The notes beneath the pieces are model-generated. The model was given only the letters and a program-made list of their open reading frames with translations. It was not told where the DNA came from and ran no database searches. From DATFRY01 sp035489015 (GTDB lineage: Bacteria; Myxococcota_A; Polyangia; Haliangiales; Haliangiaceae), in assembly GCA_035489015.1 (NCBI GenBank), contig DATHKR010000243.1, forward strand, positions 13,895 to 77,894: a DNA stretch of 64,000 nt, written 5' to 3'. The position numbers and the translations under genes were made by a program. Positions 27,289 to 52,634 of the stretch are shown piece after piece; positions within the stretch are counted from its first letter, which is position 1; the number at the start of each line of letters is the position of its first letter.

Positions 27289-30200
27289 TCACTCGAAGAC
27301 GACCACGCTCTCGACCCAGGCCCCGCGCCCGGCGGCCAGCCAGGCCCGCCGCGCATCGCGCAGCGCCGCGGCGGCGACCTCGCCCCCGGCGATGCGCGCG
27401 CGCAGATCGCCGAAGAAGGCGCGGGCGTCGGCGTCCGGGATCGGCTCGGCCGAGGCGATCACCGCGCGGGCCCCGGCGAACACGAACGCGGCAGGCAGGC
27501 TCCACGACTCGTGCAGCACCGCCGCGACGCGGCTGGCCCGGCACGCGGCCAGGATCACCAGCGGCGCGCCGTCGAGCGACGCACCGCGCACGGCCGCGGC
27601 GCTGAGCGCGTAGCGGCCGGCCGGGTCCGGCGACAGGGCCAGGAACGACGCGTCCGACTCGCCGAGGTTGACCAGCCCGTGGGCGTGGAGCTCGATGGCG
27701 GTCGCGTCGCGCATGGCGGCCAGCACCCGGGCCGGGGTCGCCTCGGGGCCGGACACCCGCGCGCCGCCGCCGTCGTCGGGCCACGGGGCCAGGCGGGGCA
27801 ACCCGAGCCCGGCGGGCGGCTCGACGTCGCTGACCACCAGCGGGCGGGCCGACAGCGGCGGCGCGGCCTCGAGCGGATGGCGGCGCGCGGCCCGGTAGCG
27901 CCAGGCCAGCCTGTCGGGCAGGAGGCCGGGCAGGCCGTGCAGCGGCGGGCGGGCCAGCACGTCGACCGCGTCGCAGCCGGCCAGGCGATCGACCAGCGCG
28001 GGCGGGACCAGCGTGGTCGGATCGATCGCCGGCGTCCGCCGCTGCTCGTCGACGTGGATCGCGGTGGCGCCGTCGGCGCCGCGCACCACCGCCATGCGCA
28101 GGCGGTCGTCGATCGCGACGCCGAGCGCGCAGCGGGTCGGCGCGGCCAGGCCGCTCTCCCCGGCCAGGAGAGCGAGGGCGCGATCGGCGTCGCCGCGCCG
28201 CGCGGCGGCAAAGGCGAGCACGTTGTAGCTGTACGCGCGCGCCTTGCGTCCCTCGGCGCTCCAGGCCGGCAGCTCGTCGGCGGCGCGGATCGACGCCTCG
28301 AGCAGCGCCTGCCCCGCGGCCGGGTCGCGATCGATGAGCAGGCGGCCCTCGGTGTGATCGATGAGCGCGCGGTGGGCCGGGGTGGTGGTCGGGTCGGCGC
28401 GCAGCCCGGCGAGGTCGGCGCGGAGCGCGGCGACCTCCTCGTCGCTGCCGCCCTCGCGCAGGAGGTGGGCGGCGACGAACGCGCCCTGCAGGGTGGCCGG
28501 GTGGGCGGCGCACGGCTGCCCGGCCGGGCGCGCGGCGGCGAGCTCGCGGGAGGCGTCGGCGAAGCGGACCTGGTTGAGCAGCACCATCGCGGCCAGCTCG
28601 TGGGCCCAGGCGCGGTCCTCGCAGCTGTCCGGGTGGCGCAGCGTCATCTCGCCGGCGTACGCGCGGGTGAGCGCCAGGCCGGAGCCGAGCGCGTCGTCGC
28701 TGACCGCGTGGAGGCCGGCAAAGGCGGACAGGAGGTTGTCGAGGTTGGCGCCGATCGCCTCGGTGCGGGCGATGCGCCACGCGTCGGTCAGCGCGCGGCG
28801 GGCCTCGGGCAGGCGGTGGAGGTCGACGTAAACCTCGGCCAGCATCGAGCCGAGGCGCATGCAGCGGTAGGGCAGGGCGGCGGCGCCGCACCGCTCGAGC
28901 GCGCCCATGAGGATCGACTCGGCGGCGAACAGGTCGCCGCGCGCGGTGCGAACCAGGGCCTCCTGCTCGGCGGCGAGCAGGTCGAACCATGGATCGCCGG
29001 TGGCGCGGGCCACCCGGACGAACTCGACCAGGTCGTCGCCGGCGACGGTGCGCCCGTCCGGCCCGAGCAGGACCAGCGCGCCGAGCAGGAGGTCGGTCGC
29101 GCCGGCCCGGCGGATCGCGTCCAGGTAGCGCGCGCGGGCGGCGCCGGTCGGCCGCTCGCCGGCGCGGATCGCGGCGTAGGTGCGGGCCAGCGGGGCGCGG
29201 CGCGCGAAGTCGGCCGCCGCGGTGGTGTCGACCGCGCGGACCAGCCGGCCCGGCGTCCCGGCTCCGTCGAGCGCCGCGGCCAGCGGGCGGAGGGCGAGGG
29301 CGCGCTCGCGGGTCGGAGCGGCGCGCAGCGCGTCGAGCAGGAACAGGCGGGCCATGCCGGGCCGGCGGCGGGCGTCGTCGATCGCGAAGCCGGGCCCGCC
29401 GGCGACCAGGTCGATGCCGCCGGCCAGGATGCGCTCGTCGAGCGCGGTCCGCTCGTCGGCGTCGCGGGCCAGCGCGCGGGCGCGGGCGCGGGCCTCGGTC
29501 GACCAGCCCGGCTCGCCGCGCGCGGCCACCCGGCCGAGCTCCTCGATGGCGCCGCGGACCAGGCCGAGGTCGCGGAGGGCCAGGGCCCGGTTCCAGCCCG
29601 CGGCCTGGTGGTCCGGTGCGTCGGACAGGGCGCCGTCGGCCAGGGTCAGCGCCGCCTCGGGATCGCCGCGGCCGAGCTCGAGGGCGGCGCGGTCGGCGGC
29701 CAGGTTGGCGCGGTCGGCGGCGGCGCGGCCGCCCGGCGCCGGCGGCGCCTCCGCCGCGCGCTCGAGGTAATCGGCCGCCTGGCGGGTGTCGCCGGCCATG
29801 AGGTAGAGGACGCCGACCCCGTGCAGGTCGCCGCGCCGCTCCAGCTCGGCCAGCACCGCCAGCGGCGCGCGCGCGCCGCTCGAGTCACCGCGCGCCACGC
29901 CGTACGGGCGATGCCCCGCGGCCGGCGCCCACGCCACTCGCGCCTCCATCCCGCGCTCGGCCGGCAGCGCGATCGCGACCGCGGCGCGCGGCGCCTCGCC
30001 GGCCGGCCCGCCGATGCCCAGCCCGAGCAGCACCCAGGTGGCCGCCGCCGCCGCCGGCAAGGCCAGCCCGGCCGCCGCGCCGATGCGGCGCGCGCGCATG
30101 CGATGGCGCGAGCGGGCCGAGTCGATGGATCGAACCTCGACCTCGCGCGGCGGCGCGGCGGTCGCGTCGGCGGTCGCGGTCGTGGTCGCGGCGGCGGTCG

Positions 30201-30432
30201 TCGTCGCGCTGGCCATCACCGGCGCGGGCACCGACACCAGCGCCGGCGCCCGCGGCGCGGCCAGCTCGATCAGCTCCTCGCTGGCGGCGGCGAGCTGGAG
30301 CGCGTCGGCCAGCTCCTCCTGGCACGCCGCGCACTCGGCGAGGTGATCGCGGACCAGGTCGGCCTCGACCTCGCCGAGCTGGCCGTCGACCAGCGCGTGG
30401 ACCAGGTCGCTCTCGCTGCACGGGCGCGTCAT
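27289..30432 (-). CDS. Anti-sigma zinc finger - transmembrane - TPR-like - CHAT protease fusion
   Basis: 1047 residues. An N-terminal zf-HC2 anti-sigma motif is visible as His30-x3-Cys34-x2-Cys37. A low-complexity Ala/Thr linker leads to one membrane helix (about 117-141). Residues about 190-750 are an all-helical, Ala/Arg/Leu-rich TPR-like array. The C-terminal 280 residues form a CHAT (caspase-like, clan CD) domain with the catalytic pair His918 in ELHAHG and Cys964 in VILAACRAS. ATG overlaps the sigma-factor stop in ATGA. The zinc finger should bind the cytoplasmic sigma factor, while topology places the TPR and CHAT parts outside the membrane. CHAT proteases normally act in the cytosol, so either the topology or the biology is unusual. 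The first 140 residues alone resemble a standard ECF anti-sigma factor. Confidence 0.87.
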   Translation of the reverse strand: MTRPCSESDLVHALVDGQLGEVEADLVRDHLAECAACQEELADALQLAAASEELIELAAPRAPALVSVPAPVMASATTTAAATTTATADATAAPPREVEVRSIDSARSRHRMRARRIGAAAGLALPAAAAATWVLLGLGIGGPAGEAPRAAVAIALPAERGMEARVAWAPAAGHRPYGVARGDSSGARAPLAVLAELERRGDLHGVGVLYLMAGDTRQAADYLERAAEAPPAPGGRAAADRANLAADRAALELGRGDPEAALTLADGALSDAPDHQAAGWNRALALRDLGLVRGAIEELGRVAARGEPGWSTEARARARALARDADERTALDERILAGGIDLVAGGPGFAIDDARRRPGMARLFLLDALRAAPTRERALALRPLAAALDGAGTPGRLVRAVDTTAAADFARRAPLARTYAAIRAGERPTGAARARYLDAIRRAGATDLLLGALVLLGPDGRTVAGDDLVEFVRVARATGDPWFDLLAAEQEALVRTARGDLFAAESILMGALERCGAAALPYRCMRLGSMLAEVYVDLHRLPEARRALTDAWRIARTEAIGANLDNLLSAFAGLHAVSDDALGSGLALTRAYAGEMTLRHPDSCEDRAWAHELAAMVLLNQVRFADASRELAAARPAGQPCAAHPATLQGAFVAAHLLREGGSDEEVAALRADLAGLRADPTTTPAHRALIDHTEGRLLIDRDPAAGQALLEASIRAADELPAWSAEGRKARAYSYNVLAFAAARRGDADRALALLAGESGLAAPTRCALGVAIDDRLRMAVVRGADGATAIHVDEQRRTPAIDPTTLVPPALVDRLAGCDAVDVLARPPLHGLPGLLPDRLAWRYRAARRHPLEAAPPLSARPLVVSDVEPPAGLGLPRLAPWPDDGGGARVSGPEATPARVLAAMRDATAIELHAHGLVNLGESDASFLALSPDPAGRYALSAAAVRGASLDGAPLVILAACRASRVAAVLHESWSLPAAFVFAGARAVIASAEPIPDADARAFFGDLRARIAGGEVAAAALRDARRAWLAAGRGAWVESVVVFE

Positions 30433-31100
30433 GGCGCCTCTCCTTCGCCGCTGGCGCCCATCTGGCGCAGGAGGATGTGCTTCAGCTTGAGCCGCGCGCG
30501 CAGGAGCCGGGTGCCGACCGTGCTGGTCGGGATGCCCAGCTCGCCGGCGATCTGCCGGTACGATCGCCCGGCCAGGTGGAGCTCGTAGGCGCGGCGGAAC
30601 TCGCCGTCCAGCTCGCAGACCGCGGCGCGCACCTGCTCGGTGGTGACGTTGGCCCACGGCTGCGGCGCGCTCGTCTCCGGCGACGGCTGGTCGACCGCGA
30701 TCGGGCCCGAGCCCTCGAGCAGCGGAGCGCGGCGCGCGCGCCGGCACCGGTCGAGGAACAGGTTGTTGAGGATGGTGACCAGCCAGGCGCGCACGTTGGC
30801 GTCCTCGGGCAGCCGGTGCCACGCGCGCAGCGCGCGCTCGAAGGTGTCCTGGACCAGATCGCGCGCGTCGGCGTCGCTGCGGCACAGCCGCCCGGCCAGC
30901 CGGGTGAGGAGCGACTGGTGCACCCGCACCGCCTCCTCGAACCGACGCGGCGCGAGGCCGGGCAGCGCGGCGAGCGGGCCGCGTACGATGGCGCCGGCAG
31001 CCCGACTGCGCATCGGCTCGGCCCCCACGTCGTCAGCCGTGAGATAGCCTCCCTCGCCCTCCGGGCTCGGTCGCCTGACAGAAGCGTCGATGCGGGCCAT
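30429..31100 (-). CDS. ECF-type RNA polymerase sigma factor
   Basis: 223 residues. Region 2 (LLTRLAGRLCRSDADARDLVQDTFERALRAW, then VRAWLVTILNNLFLDRCRR) and region 4 (LDGEFRRAYELHLAGRSYRQIAGELGIPTSTVGTRLLRARLKLK) are clear; region 3 is absent, as in ECF sigmas. The ATG at 31100 is preceded by AGAGGAAGG; the longer frame upstream overlaps the divergent DedA gene antisense. Residues 1-45 are a non-conserved extension. The stop overlaps the ATG of the anti-sigma/CHAT gene in ATGA, so both are made in step. It would bind the zinc finger of that protein and be released by a signal, then probably activate its own operon. A hairpin-forming repeat lies in the leader. Confidence 0.9.
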   Translation of the reverse strand: MARIDASVRRPSPEGEGGYLTADDVGAEPMRSRAAGAIVRGPLAALPGLAPRRFEEAVRVHQSLLTRLAGRLCRSDADARDLVQDTFERALRAWHRLPEDANVRAWLVTILNNLFLDRCRRARRAPLLEGSGPIAVDQPSPETSAPQPWANVTTEQVRAAVCELDGEFRRAYELHLAGRSYRQIAGELGIPTSTVGTRLLRARLKLKHILLRQMGASGEGEAP

Positions 31101-31131
31101 CCTTCCTCTGAGAAGCGGGTCTCGGACTCTT

Positions 31132-31152
31132 CCGCGCGAATCGCTCGCGCGG
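31132..31152. promoter_or_regulatory. Inverted repeat in the sigma-factor leader
   Basis: CCGCGCGA, 5 nt, TCGCGCGG: perfect 8-bp arms 32 nt upstream of the sigma-factor ATG. It could be an operator or an mRNA stem-loop controlling translation of the sigma/anti-sigma pair. Confidence 0.4.
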
Positions 31153-31301
31153 AGGGGGCAGAGTGCGTTGTGCAACATGCGCACCCGGTCGCCGGGCCGG
31201 ATTTTCAGCGGTGTGGCCCGATCCGGTGGCGCAGCCGTCCACATCGCGCTGGGGCCAGTGACTCGTCGGGCCACAGTGGGCTCGCAGTGAGACCTCTCCA
31301 T

Positions 31302-31356
31302 CGCGGCCCGCTCGCGGCCCGCTCGCGGCTGTCTCGCGGCCGTCTCGCGTCGCTCG
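31302..31356. repeat. Five 11-bp direct repeats
   Basis: Units start at 31302, 31313, 31324, 31335 and 31346. The first two are identical (CGCGGCCCGCT); the others share CGCG and a pyrimidine-rich end. The 11-bp period is close to one DNA helical turn, so each copy faces the same side, as in cooperative protein-binding arrays. Confidence 0.6.
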
Positions 31357-31529
31357 TCGGTCGACCGTCGGTCACCGCTTCTGCGACGGTGGCGAGCGTG
31401 TCGATCCTTGCGTCCAGCCGAGCGACACCAGGGGTTTGCGGGGGCCGGAGTGGCTTTGGGCTCGCGGGGGAATATGAGAGGATGCGCGCGCCCGGGGCCC
31501 ACCGGACCTACCCGCGCAGATCCGCACGC

Positions 31530-32204
31530 ATGGACGCGATCCTCGACTTCTTCCGCTGGCTCATCCACCTCATCCGCGAGCCCGGCGAGCTCGTCGTGTG
31601 GGGCGGCTACCCGGGCCTCTCCCTCATCGTCTTCCTGGAGACCGGCGCGCTGGCGTTCTTCCTGCCGGGCGACTCGCTCCTGGTCATGGCCGGCCTCTAC
31701 GCCGCCCAGGGCTCGCTCGACATCCTGCTCCTCAACCTGATCCTCATCCCGGTCGCCATCGCCGGGCCGATCTGCTCCTACTACATCGGCGGCAAGATGG
31801 GCCCGCACCTGTTCAACCGGCCGCGCTCGCGCCTGTTCCGACCCGAGCACCTCCAGGCCGCGCACCGCTTCTACGACAAGCACGGCGGCAAGGCGATCGT
31901 CATCGCCCGCTTCATGCCGATCGTGCGCACCTTCGTCCCGGTCATCGCCGGCATGGGCGGGATGGGGCTCCGCCGCTTCCACCTCTACAACGTCATCGGC
32001 GGAGCCGCCTGGGTGCTGTCGATGACGCTCATCGGCCTGGTGCTCGGCACTCGCTTCCCGATCCTGGTCCGCCACCTCGAGAAGGTCATCGTGGTGGTGG
32101 TGCTCGCGTCCCTCATCCCCGCGATCGTCGGTTTCGCGCGCGTGCGCCTGCAGGCCCGGCGCGAGGCCGCCACCCCCGTCAAGCCCCCGGAGTCGCCGCG
32201 ATGA
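31530..32204 (+). CDS. DedA-family membrane protein
   Basis: A 224-residue polytopic protein of the DedA/VTT superfamily. Conserved features are FLETGALAFFLPGDSLL, the glycine-containing GGKMGPHLF with the following KHGGKAIVIARFMPIVRTFVPVIAGMGGM block, and about five to six hydrophobic helices. Members are linked to undecaprenyl-phosphate or lipid flipping and membrane homeostasis. ATG 31530 gives a usual DedA N-terminus but lacks a Shine-Dalgarno; ATG 31482, directly after GAGAGG, would add 16 residues. The TGA overlaps the ATG of the symporter in ATGA, so the two are coupled. Confidence 0.88.
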   Translation: MDAILDFFRWLIHLIREPGELVVWGGYPGLSLIVFLETGALAFFLPGDSLLVMAGLYAAQGSLDILLLNLILIPVAIAGPICSYYIGGKMGPHLFNRPRSRLFRPEHLQAAHRFYDKHGGKAIVIARFMPIVRTFVPVIAGMGGMGLRRFHLYNVIGGAAWVLSMTLIGLVLGTRFPILVRHLEKVIVVVVLASLIPAIVGFARVRLQARREAATPVKPPESPR

Positions 32205-33583
32205 CAGTCCCCAGCGCCACGGTTCGCGGTCGCCGCCGCCTGCCGCCGCACGTCCGCATGCTGCTCGGCCTCATCATCGGGGCCACCTTCGGGCTCATCG
32301 CGAACGCCCTGTGGGCCGACAGCGCCACGCTCGAGTGGATCGTCAGCAACCTGGCCGATCCGACCGGCAAGATCTTCATCAAGTTCTTGCTCATGCTGGT
32401 GGCGCCGCTCCTGTTCGCCGCCCTGGTCATGGGCATCGCCGAGCTCGACCTGGCCCAGCTCGGGCGGCTGGGCGCGCGAATGCTCGGCTACACCGTCGTG
32501 GTGTCGGCGATCGCGGTCGCGATCGGCCTGGTCATGGTCAACCTGGTCAAGCCGGGCGCCGGGATGCCCGACGAGATGCGCGAGCGCGCGCTCAAGTCGG
32601 ACGTCGAGAAGCGGCTGCTCTACTTCCTGGTCGACCTGCCGGAGACGCCGCCCGAGGTGGCCAAGGCGATCGCGGCCAAGCCGGTGGTGCCCAAGGCGCC
32701 GGAGCAGTCGGTCGCCGATCTGGTCATGTCGATGGTGCCGGACAACGTCATCGGCGCGGCCGGCTCCAACGCCACCCTGCTCGGCGTCATCGTCTTCGCG
32801 CTGGTGTTCGGGGTCGCGCTCGCGTTCACCCCCACGCCGGCGACCGAGCGGCTGCGCGAGGTGATCCAGGGCCTCTACGACGTGCTGATGAAGCTCATCG
32901 AGGGGATCCTGTACTTCGCGCCGCTCGGGGTCGGCGCGCTGCTGTTCAGCATGACGGCCCGGCTCGGGTTCGACATCCTGCAGCAGCTGGCCGCCTACGT
33001 CGGCGTGGTGCTGGCCGCGCTGGCCATCCACATGTTCGGGGTCTACTCGCTGTCGGTCCGCTTCCTGGGCGGGATGAGCCCGATCCGCTTCTTCCGCGGG
33101 GTCAGGCTGGCCATGGTGACCGCGTTCTCGACCGCGTCGTCGAACGCCACCCTGCCGACCGCGCTGAAGGTGGCCGAGGAGGAGCTGAAGCTGCCCCGCC
33201 AGGCCAGCCGCTTCGTCTTGACGGCGGGCTCGGCGATGAACCAGAACGGCACCGCGCTGTTCGAGGGGGTCACGGTCCTGTTCCTGGCCCAGCTGTTCGG
33301 GGTCCACCTGGACATGAGCCAGCAGCTCCAGATCATGATCATCTGCATCCTGGCCGGGATCGGCACGGCCGGGGTCCCGGCCGGATCGCTGCCGGTCATC
33401 GCGATGATCCTGACCATGTTCCACATCCCGCCCGAGGGGCTGGGCCTCATCCTGGGTGTCGATCGCTTCCTCGACATGTGCCGGACCTCGCTCAACGTCG
33501 TGGGCGACCTGGCCGCCGCGGTCTACGTGTCGCGCGGGGTCAATGAGGAAAGTTCAGACTACCCGCAACCTTCGCCGCCCTAG
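32201..33583 (+). CDS. Dicarboxylate/amino acid:cation symporter (DAACS family)
   Basis: A 460-residue transporter of the GltP/DctA/SLC1 fold. Signatures are the serine-containing hairpin (STASSNATLPTALK), the TM7 motif here written MNQNGTALFE, hairpin 2 (AGIGTAGVPAGSLPVI) and the TM8 motif DRFLDMCRTSLNVVGD. The TM7 motif reads NQNGT where glutamate/aspartate carriers have NMDGT, so the Asp that helps bind sodium is replaced by Asn. Arg in TM8 is retained, in line with an acidic substrate. A roughly 70-residue insert between the third and fourth helices (LKSDVEKRLLYFLVDLPE) is longer than usual. It is cotranslated with DedA. Confidence 0.88.
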   Translation: MTVPSATVRGRRRLPPHVRMLLGLIIGATFGLIANALWADSATLEWIVSNLADPTGKIFIKFLLMLVAPLLFAALVMGIAELDLAQLGRLGARMLGYTVVVSAIAVAIGLVMVNLVKPGAGMPDEMRERALKSDVEKRLLYFLVDLPETPPEVAKAIAAKPVVPKAPEQSVADLVMSMVPDNVIGAAGSNATLLGVIVFALVFGVALAFTPTPATERLREVIQGLYDVLMKLIEGILYFAPLGVGALLFSMTARLGFDILQQLAAYVGVVLAALAIHMFGVYSLSVRFLGGMSPIRFFRGVRLAMVTAFSTASSNATLPTALKVAEEELKLPRQASRFVLTAGSAMNQNGTALFEGVTVLFLAQLFGVHLDMSQQLQIMIICILAGIGTAGVPAGSLPVIAMILTMFHIPPEGLGLILGVDRFLDMCRTSLNVVGDLAAAVYVSRGVNEESSDYPQPSPP

Positions 33584-33649
33584 CCTATGGTCACGCCGAC
33601 TCGGCTCGGGTATACGAACAGCCCTTCACGTGGCAAGGACAGGAACTTC

Positions 33650-36181
<2,532 letters not shown>

Positions 36182-36233
36182 TCCTCGGATCGCCCTCGGC
36201 GCCGACCGGCGAGGTCGGGCGGCGAGACCTGGA

Positions 36234-36277
36234 CGAAGGGAGCGGGTGCGTCACGGCACCTCGCTCCCTTCGCGTTT
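36234..36277 (+). terminator. Rho-independent terminator of hppA
   Basis: An 11-bp perfect stem (CGAAGGGAGCG at 36234-36244 with CGCTCCCTTCG at 36262-36272) is extended inward by a 5-bp stem (GGTGC/GCACC), with one bulged T, and is followed by CGTTTT. It lies 53 nt after the hppA stop and is the most canonical terminator in the window. Confidence 0.85.
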
Positions 36278-36465
36278 TCGGGGCGCACCCGAGGTAGTTG
36301 CTCCGCCGACCTCGACGCACTCCGGGGAGCCGGCTCGATTGTAGTGCGGATCATGGTGATAACGCCCGACCGAGGTGCTCGCAGGGGACGCAAGCTGGCG
36401 TTCGGGCGCGATTCTCGAAGTTTCGGTTGCGAACGCCGCACCGCAAACCAGACTGCCGGAATCGG

Positions 36466-40452
<3,987 letters not shown>

Positions 40453-40461
40453 TCCGGGGCC

Positions 40462-41270
<809 letters not shown>

Positions 41271-41271
<1 letters not shown>

Positions 41272-41540
41272 CAGGTCGTCACCTGGTCGACGATGCCGAC
41301 GATGAGCGAGCGGATCGGCACGCGGTCGCCCTGCTGGAGGATCTGCCTGACCCCGCTCCCCTCGCTCATCACCAGCACCCGATCGCCCGGGCCGGCCTGC
41401 ACGGTGTCGACCGCCAGGAAGCTGGAGCCGAGGTCGCCCCCGTCGGTGTCGACCTGCTGGACGATGAGCAGCTTGTGCCCGGCGTAGGCCGGGTGCTTGA
41501 CCGTGGCGACCACGCTGCCGAGCACGCGACAGATCCGCAT
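41271..41540 (-). CDS. BMC-P shell vertex protein, EutN/CcmL family (second copy)
   Basis: An 89-residue protein of normal BMC-P length. It starts RICRVLGSVVATVKHPAYAGHKLLIVQQVD and ends SLIVGIVDQV, both hallmarks of the EutN/CcmL barrel; VDTVQAGPGDRVLVMSEGS matches the family's central loop. These proteins form pentamers that cap the vertices of bacterial microcompartment shells. Its ATG overlaps the stop of the first copy by one base (TGATG), and its own stop overlaps the aldolase ATG in the same way, so the three genes are tightly coupled. No hexameric or trimeric BMC shell gene is present in the window. Confidence 0.93.
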
Positions 41541-41815
41541 CAGCGGCGCTCCGGCGCGTACACCTGGTCCACGATCCCGACGATCGCGGCGTCGACCGGG
41601 ACGAAGAACGGGTCGAGCGCGAGCGCCGCCTCGCGCGAGCCGACCAGGTAGACCAGGTCGTCGGGGCCGGCCTGGGTGGTGTCGGCCGCCACCTGGATCG
41701 GCCCGGCCACGGCCAGCTGATCGTCGACCGGCTGGACCAGGAGCAGCTTCACCCCCTCCAGGCCGGCGGCGATCCGCTCGGCCACCACGGTCCCGATGAC
41801 TCGGCCCAGGTACAT
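41540..41815 (-). CDS. BMC-P shell vertex protein, EutN/CcmL family (first copy)
   Basis: A 91-residue EutN/CcmL protein: MYLGRVIGTVVAERIAAGLEGVKLLLVQPVD at the N-terminus, ADTTQAGPDDLVYLVGS in the middle and AAIVGIVDQV at the C-terminus. ATG 41815 is chosen because family members start at this point; a GTG at 41839 would add eight residues including four Arg. No clear Shine-Dalgarno is visible. It differs from the second copy at many positions, so the two are probably not interchangeable and may recruit different shell facets. First gene of the three-gene unit, 91 nt upstream of which the giant TPR gene ends. Confidence 0.92.
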   Translation of the reverse strand: MYLGRVIGTVVAERIAAGLEGVKLLLVQPVDDQLAVAGPIQVAADTTQAGPDDLVYLVGSREAALALDPFFVPVDAAIVGIVDQVYAPERR

Positions 41816-41905
41816 CCGGCGACGACGATACTCGAACACCGGCCGGTTTGGACGCCTGGCGCGGCGCGCATTTGCGGCCTGGTCGGGCCGCCTGGTCGCG
41901 GCGCG

Positions 41906-50377
<8,472 letters not shown>

Positions 50378-50553
50378 CGAGGCGCCCGGGAAAAAATGAG
50401 CCGTTCCCCTCCCTTACGGGAGTTTTGCCCACGCCAACGTAGCACGGGACGAACCCGGCGCGAAAGCCGACGGCCCCCGTTCCGCGCCTTCACCGACGCG
50501 ATCGGGCGCCGCGCGACTCGAGCCGCGCGAGCCGAGCCCGGGCCCGGGCCCGG

Positions 50554-51327
<774 letters not shown>

Positions 51328-51368
51328 CGGTCCCTTCCATAGCAGGAGGGGCCGACAGGACCGCGCCG

Positions 51369-51397
51369 TTGGCAACCCCTCCGGGCCGTGGTATCCG
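51369..51397 (+). promoter_or_regulatory. Candidate rlmN promoter
   Basis: TTGGCA (51369-51374), 17-nt spacer, TATCCG (51392-51397), ending 10 nt before the ATG. Spacing is ideal; the leader would be only a few bases. Confidence 0.4.
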
Positions 51398-51407
51398 AGA
51401 GTCCGTC

Positions 51408-52493
<1,086 letters not shown>

Positions 52494-52499
52494 TCTGGT

Positions 52500-52515
52500 G
52501 ACCGGGGTCCCGGTC
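52500..52515 (+). terminator. Hairpin after rlmN
   Basis: GACCGGG, 2 nt, CCCGGTC, starting 7 nt past the rlmN stop, without U-tract. Possible transcription end. Confidence 0.3.
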
Positions 52516-52560
52516 GATCGGCGTCGACTCGGCAATCCGAGGGACGGAAGTCTCCACGAT

Positions 52561-52589
52561 CGGCGGAAGTAGCCGATCTGGCTACGCCG
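52561..52589 (+). promoter_or_regulatory. Stem-loop upstream of the vWA lipoprotein gene
   Basis: GTAGCC, 5 nt, GGCTAC forms a perfect 6-bp stem (52569-52585); CGGC and GCCG outside it can pair across a 4-nt internal loop. It lies 46 nt upstream of the ATG and may be a leader structure. Confidence 0.25.
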
Positions 52590-52634
52590 CTCGCGGTGGG
52601 GCGCGTGGTCCCCTCCTTGCAATGCCAGGCCGAC

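Larger units (their letters stand above)
31101..31529. other. 429-nt divergent intergenic region
   Basis: No coding signal that I trust. It holds an inverted repeat (31132-31152) in front of the sigma-factor gene, an 8-nt palindrome TTGCACAA (31169-31176), five 11-bp direct repeats (31302-31356) and a short A-containing patch (GGGGGAATATGAGAGG, near 31466-31481) before DedA. I could not identify a convincing -35/-10 pair for either direction. Confidence 0.6.
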
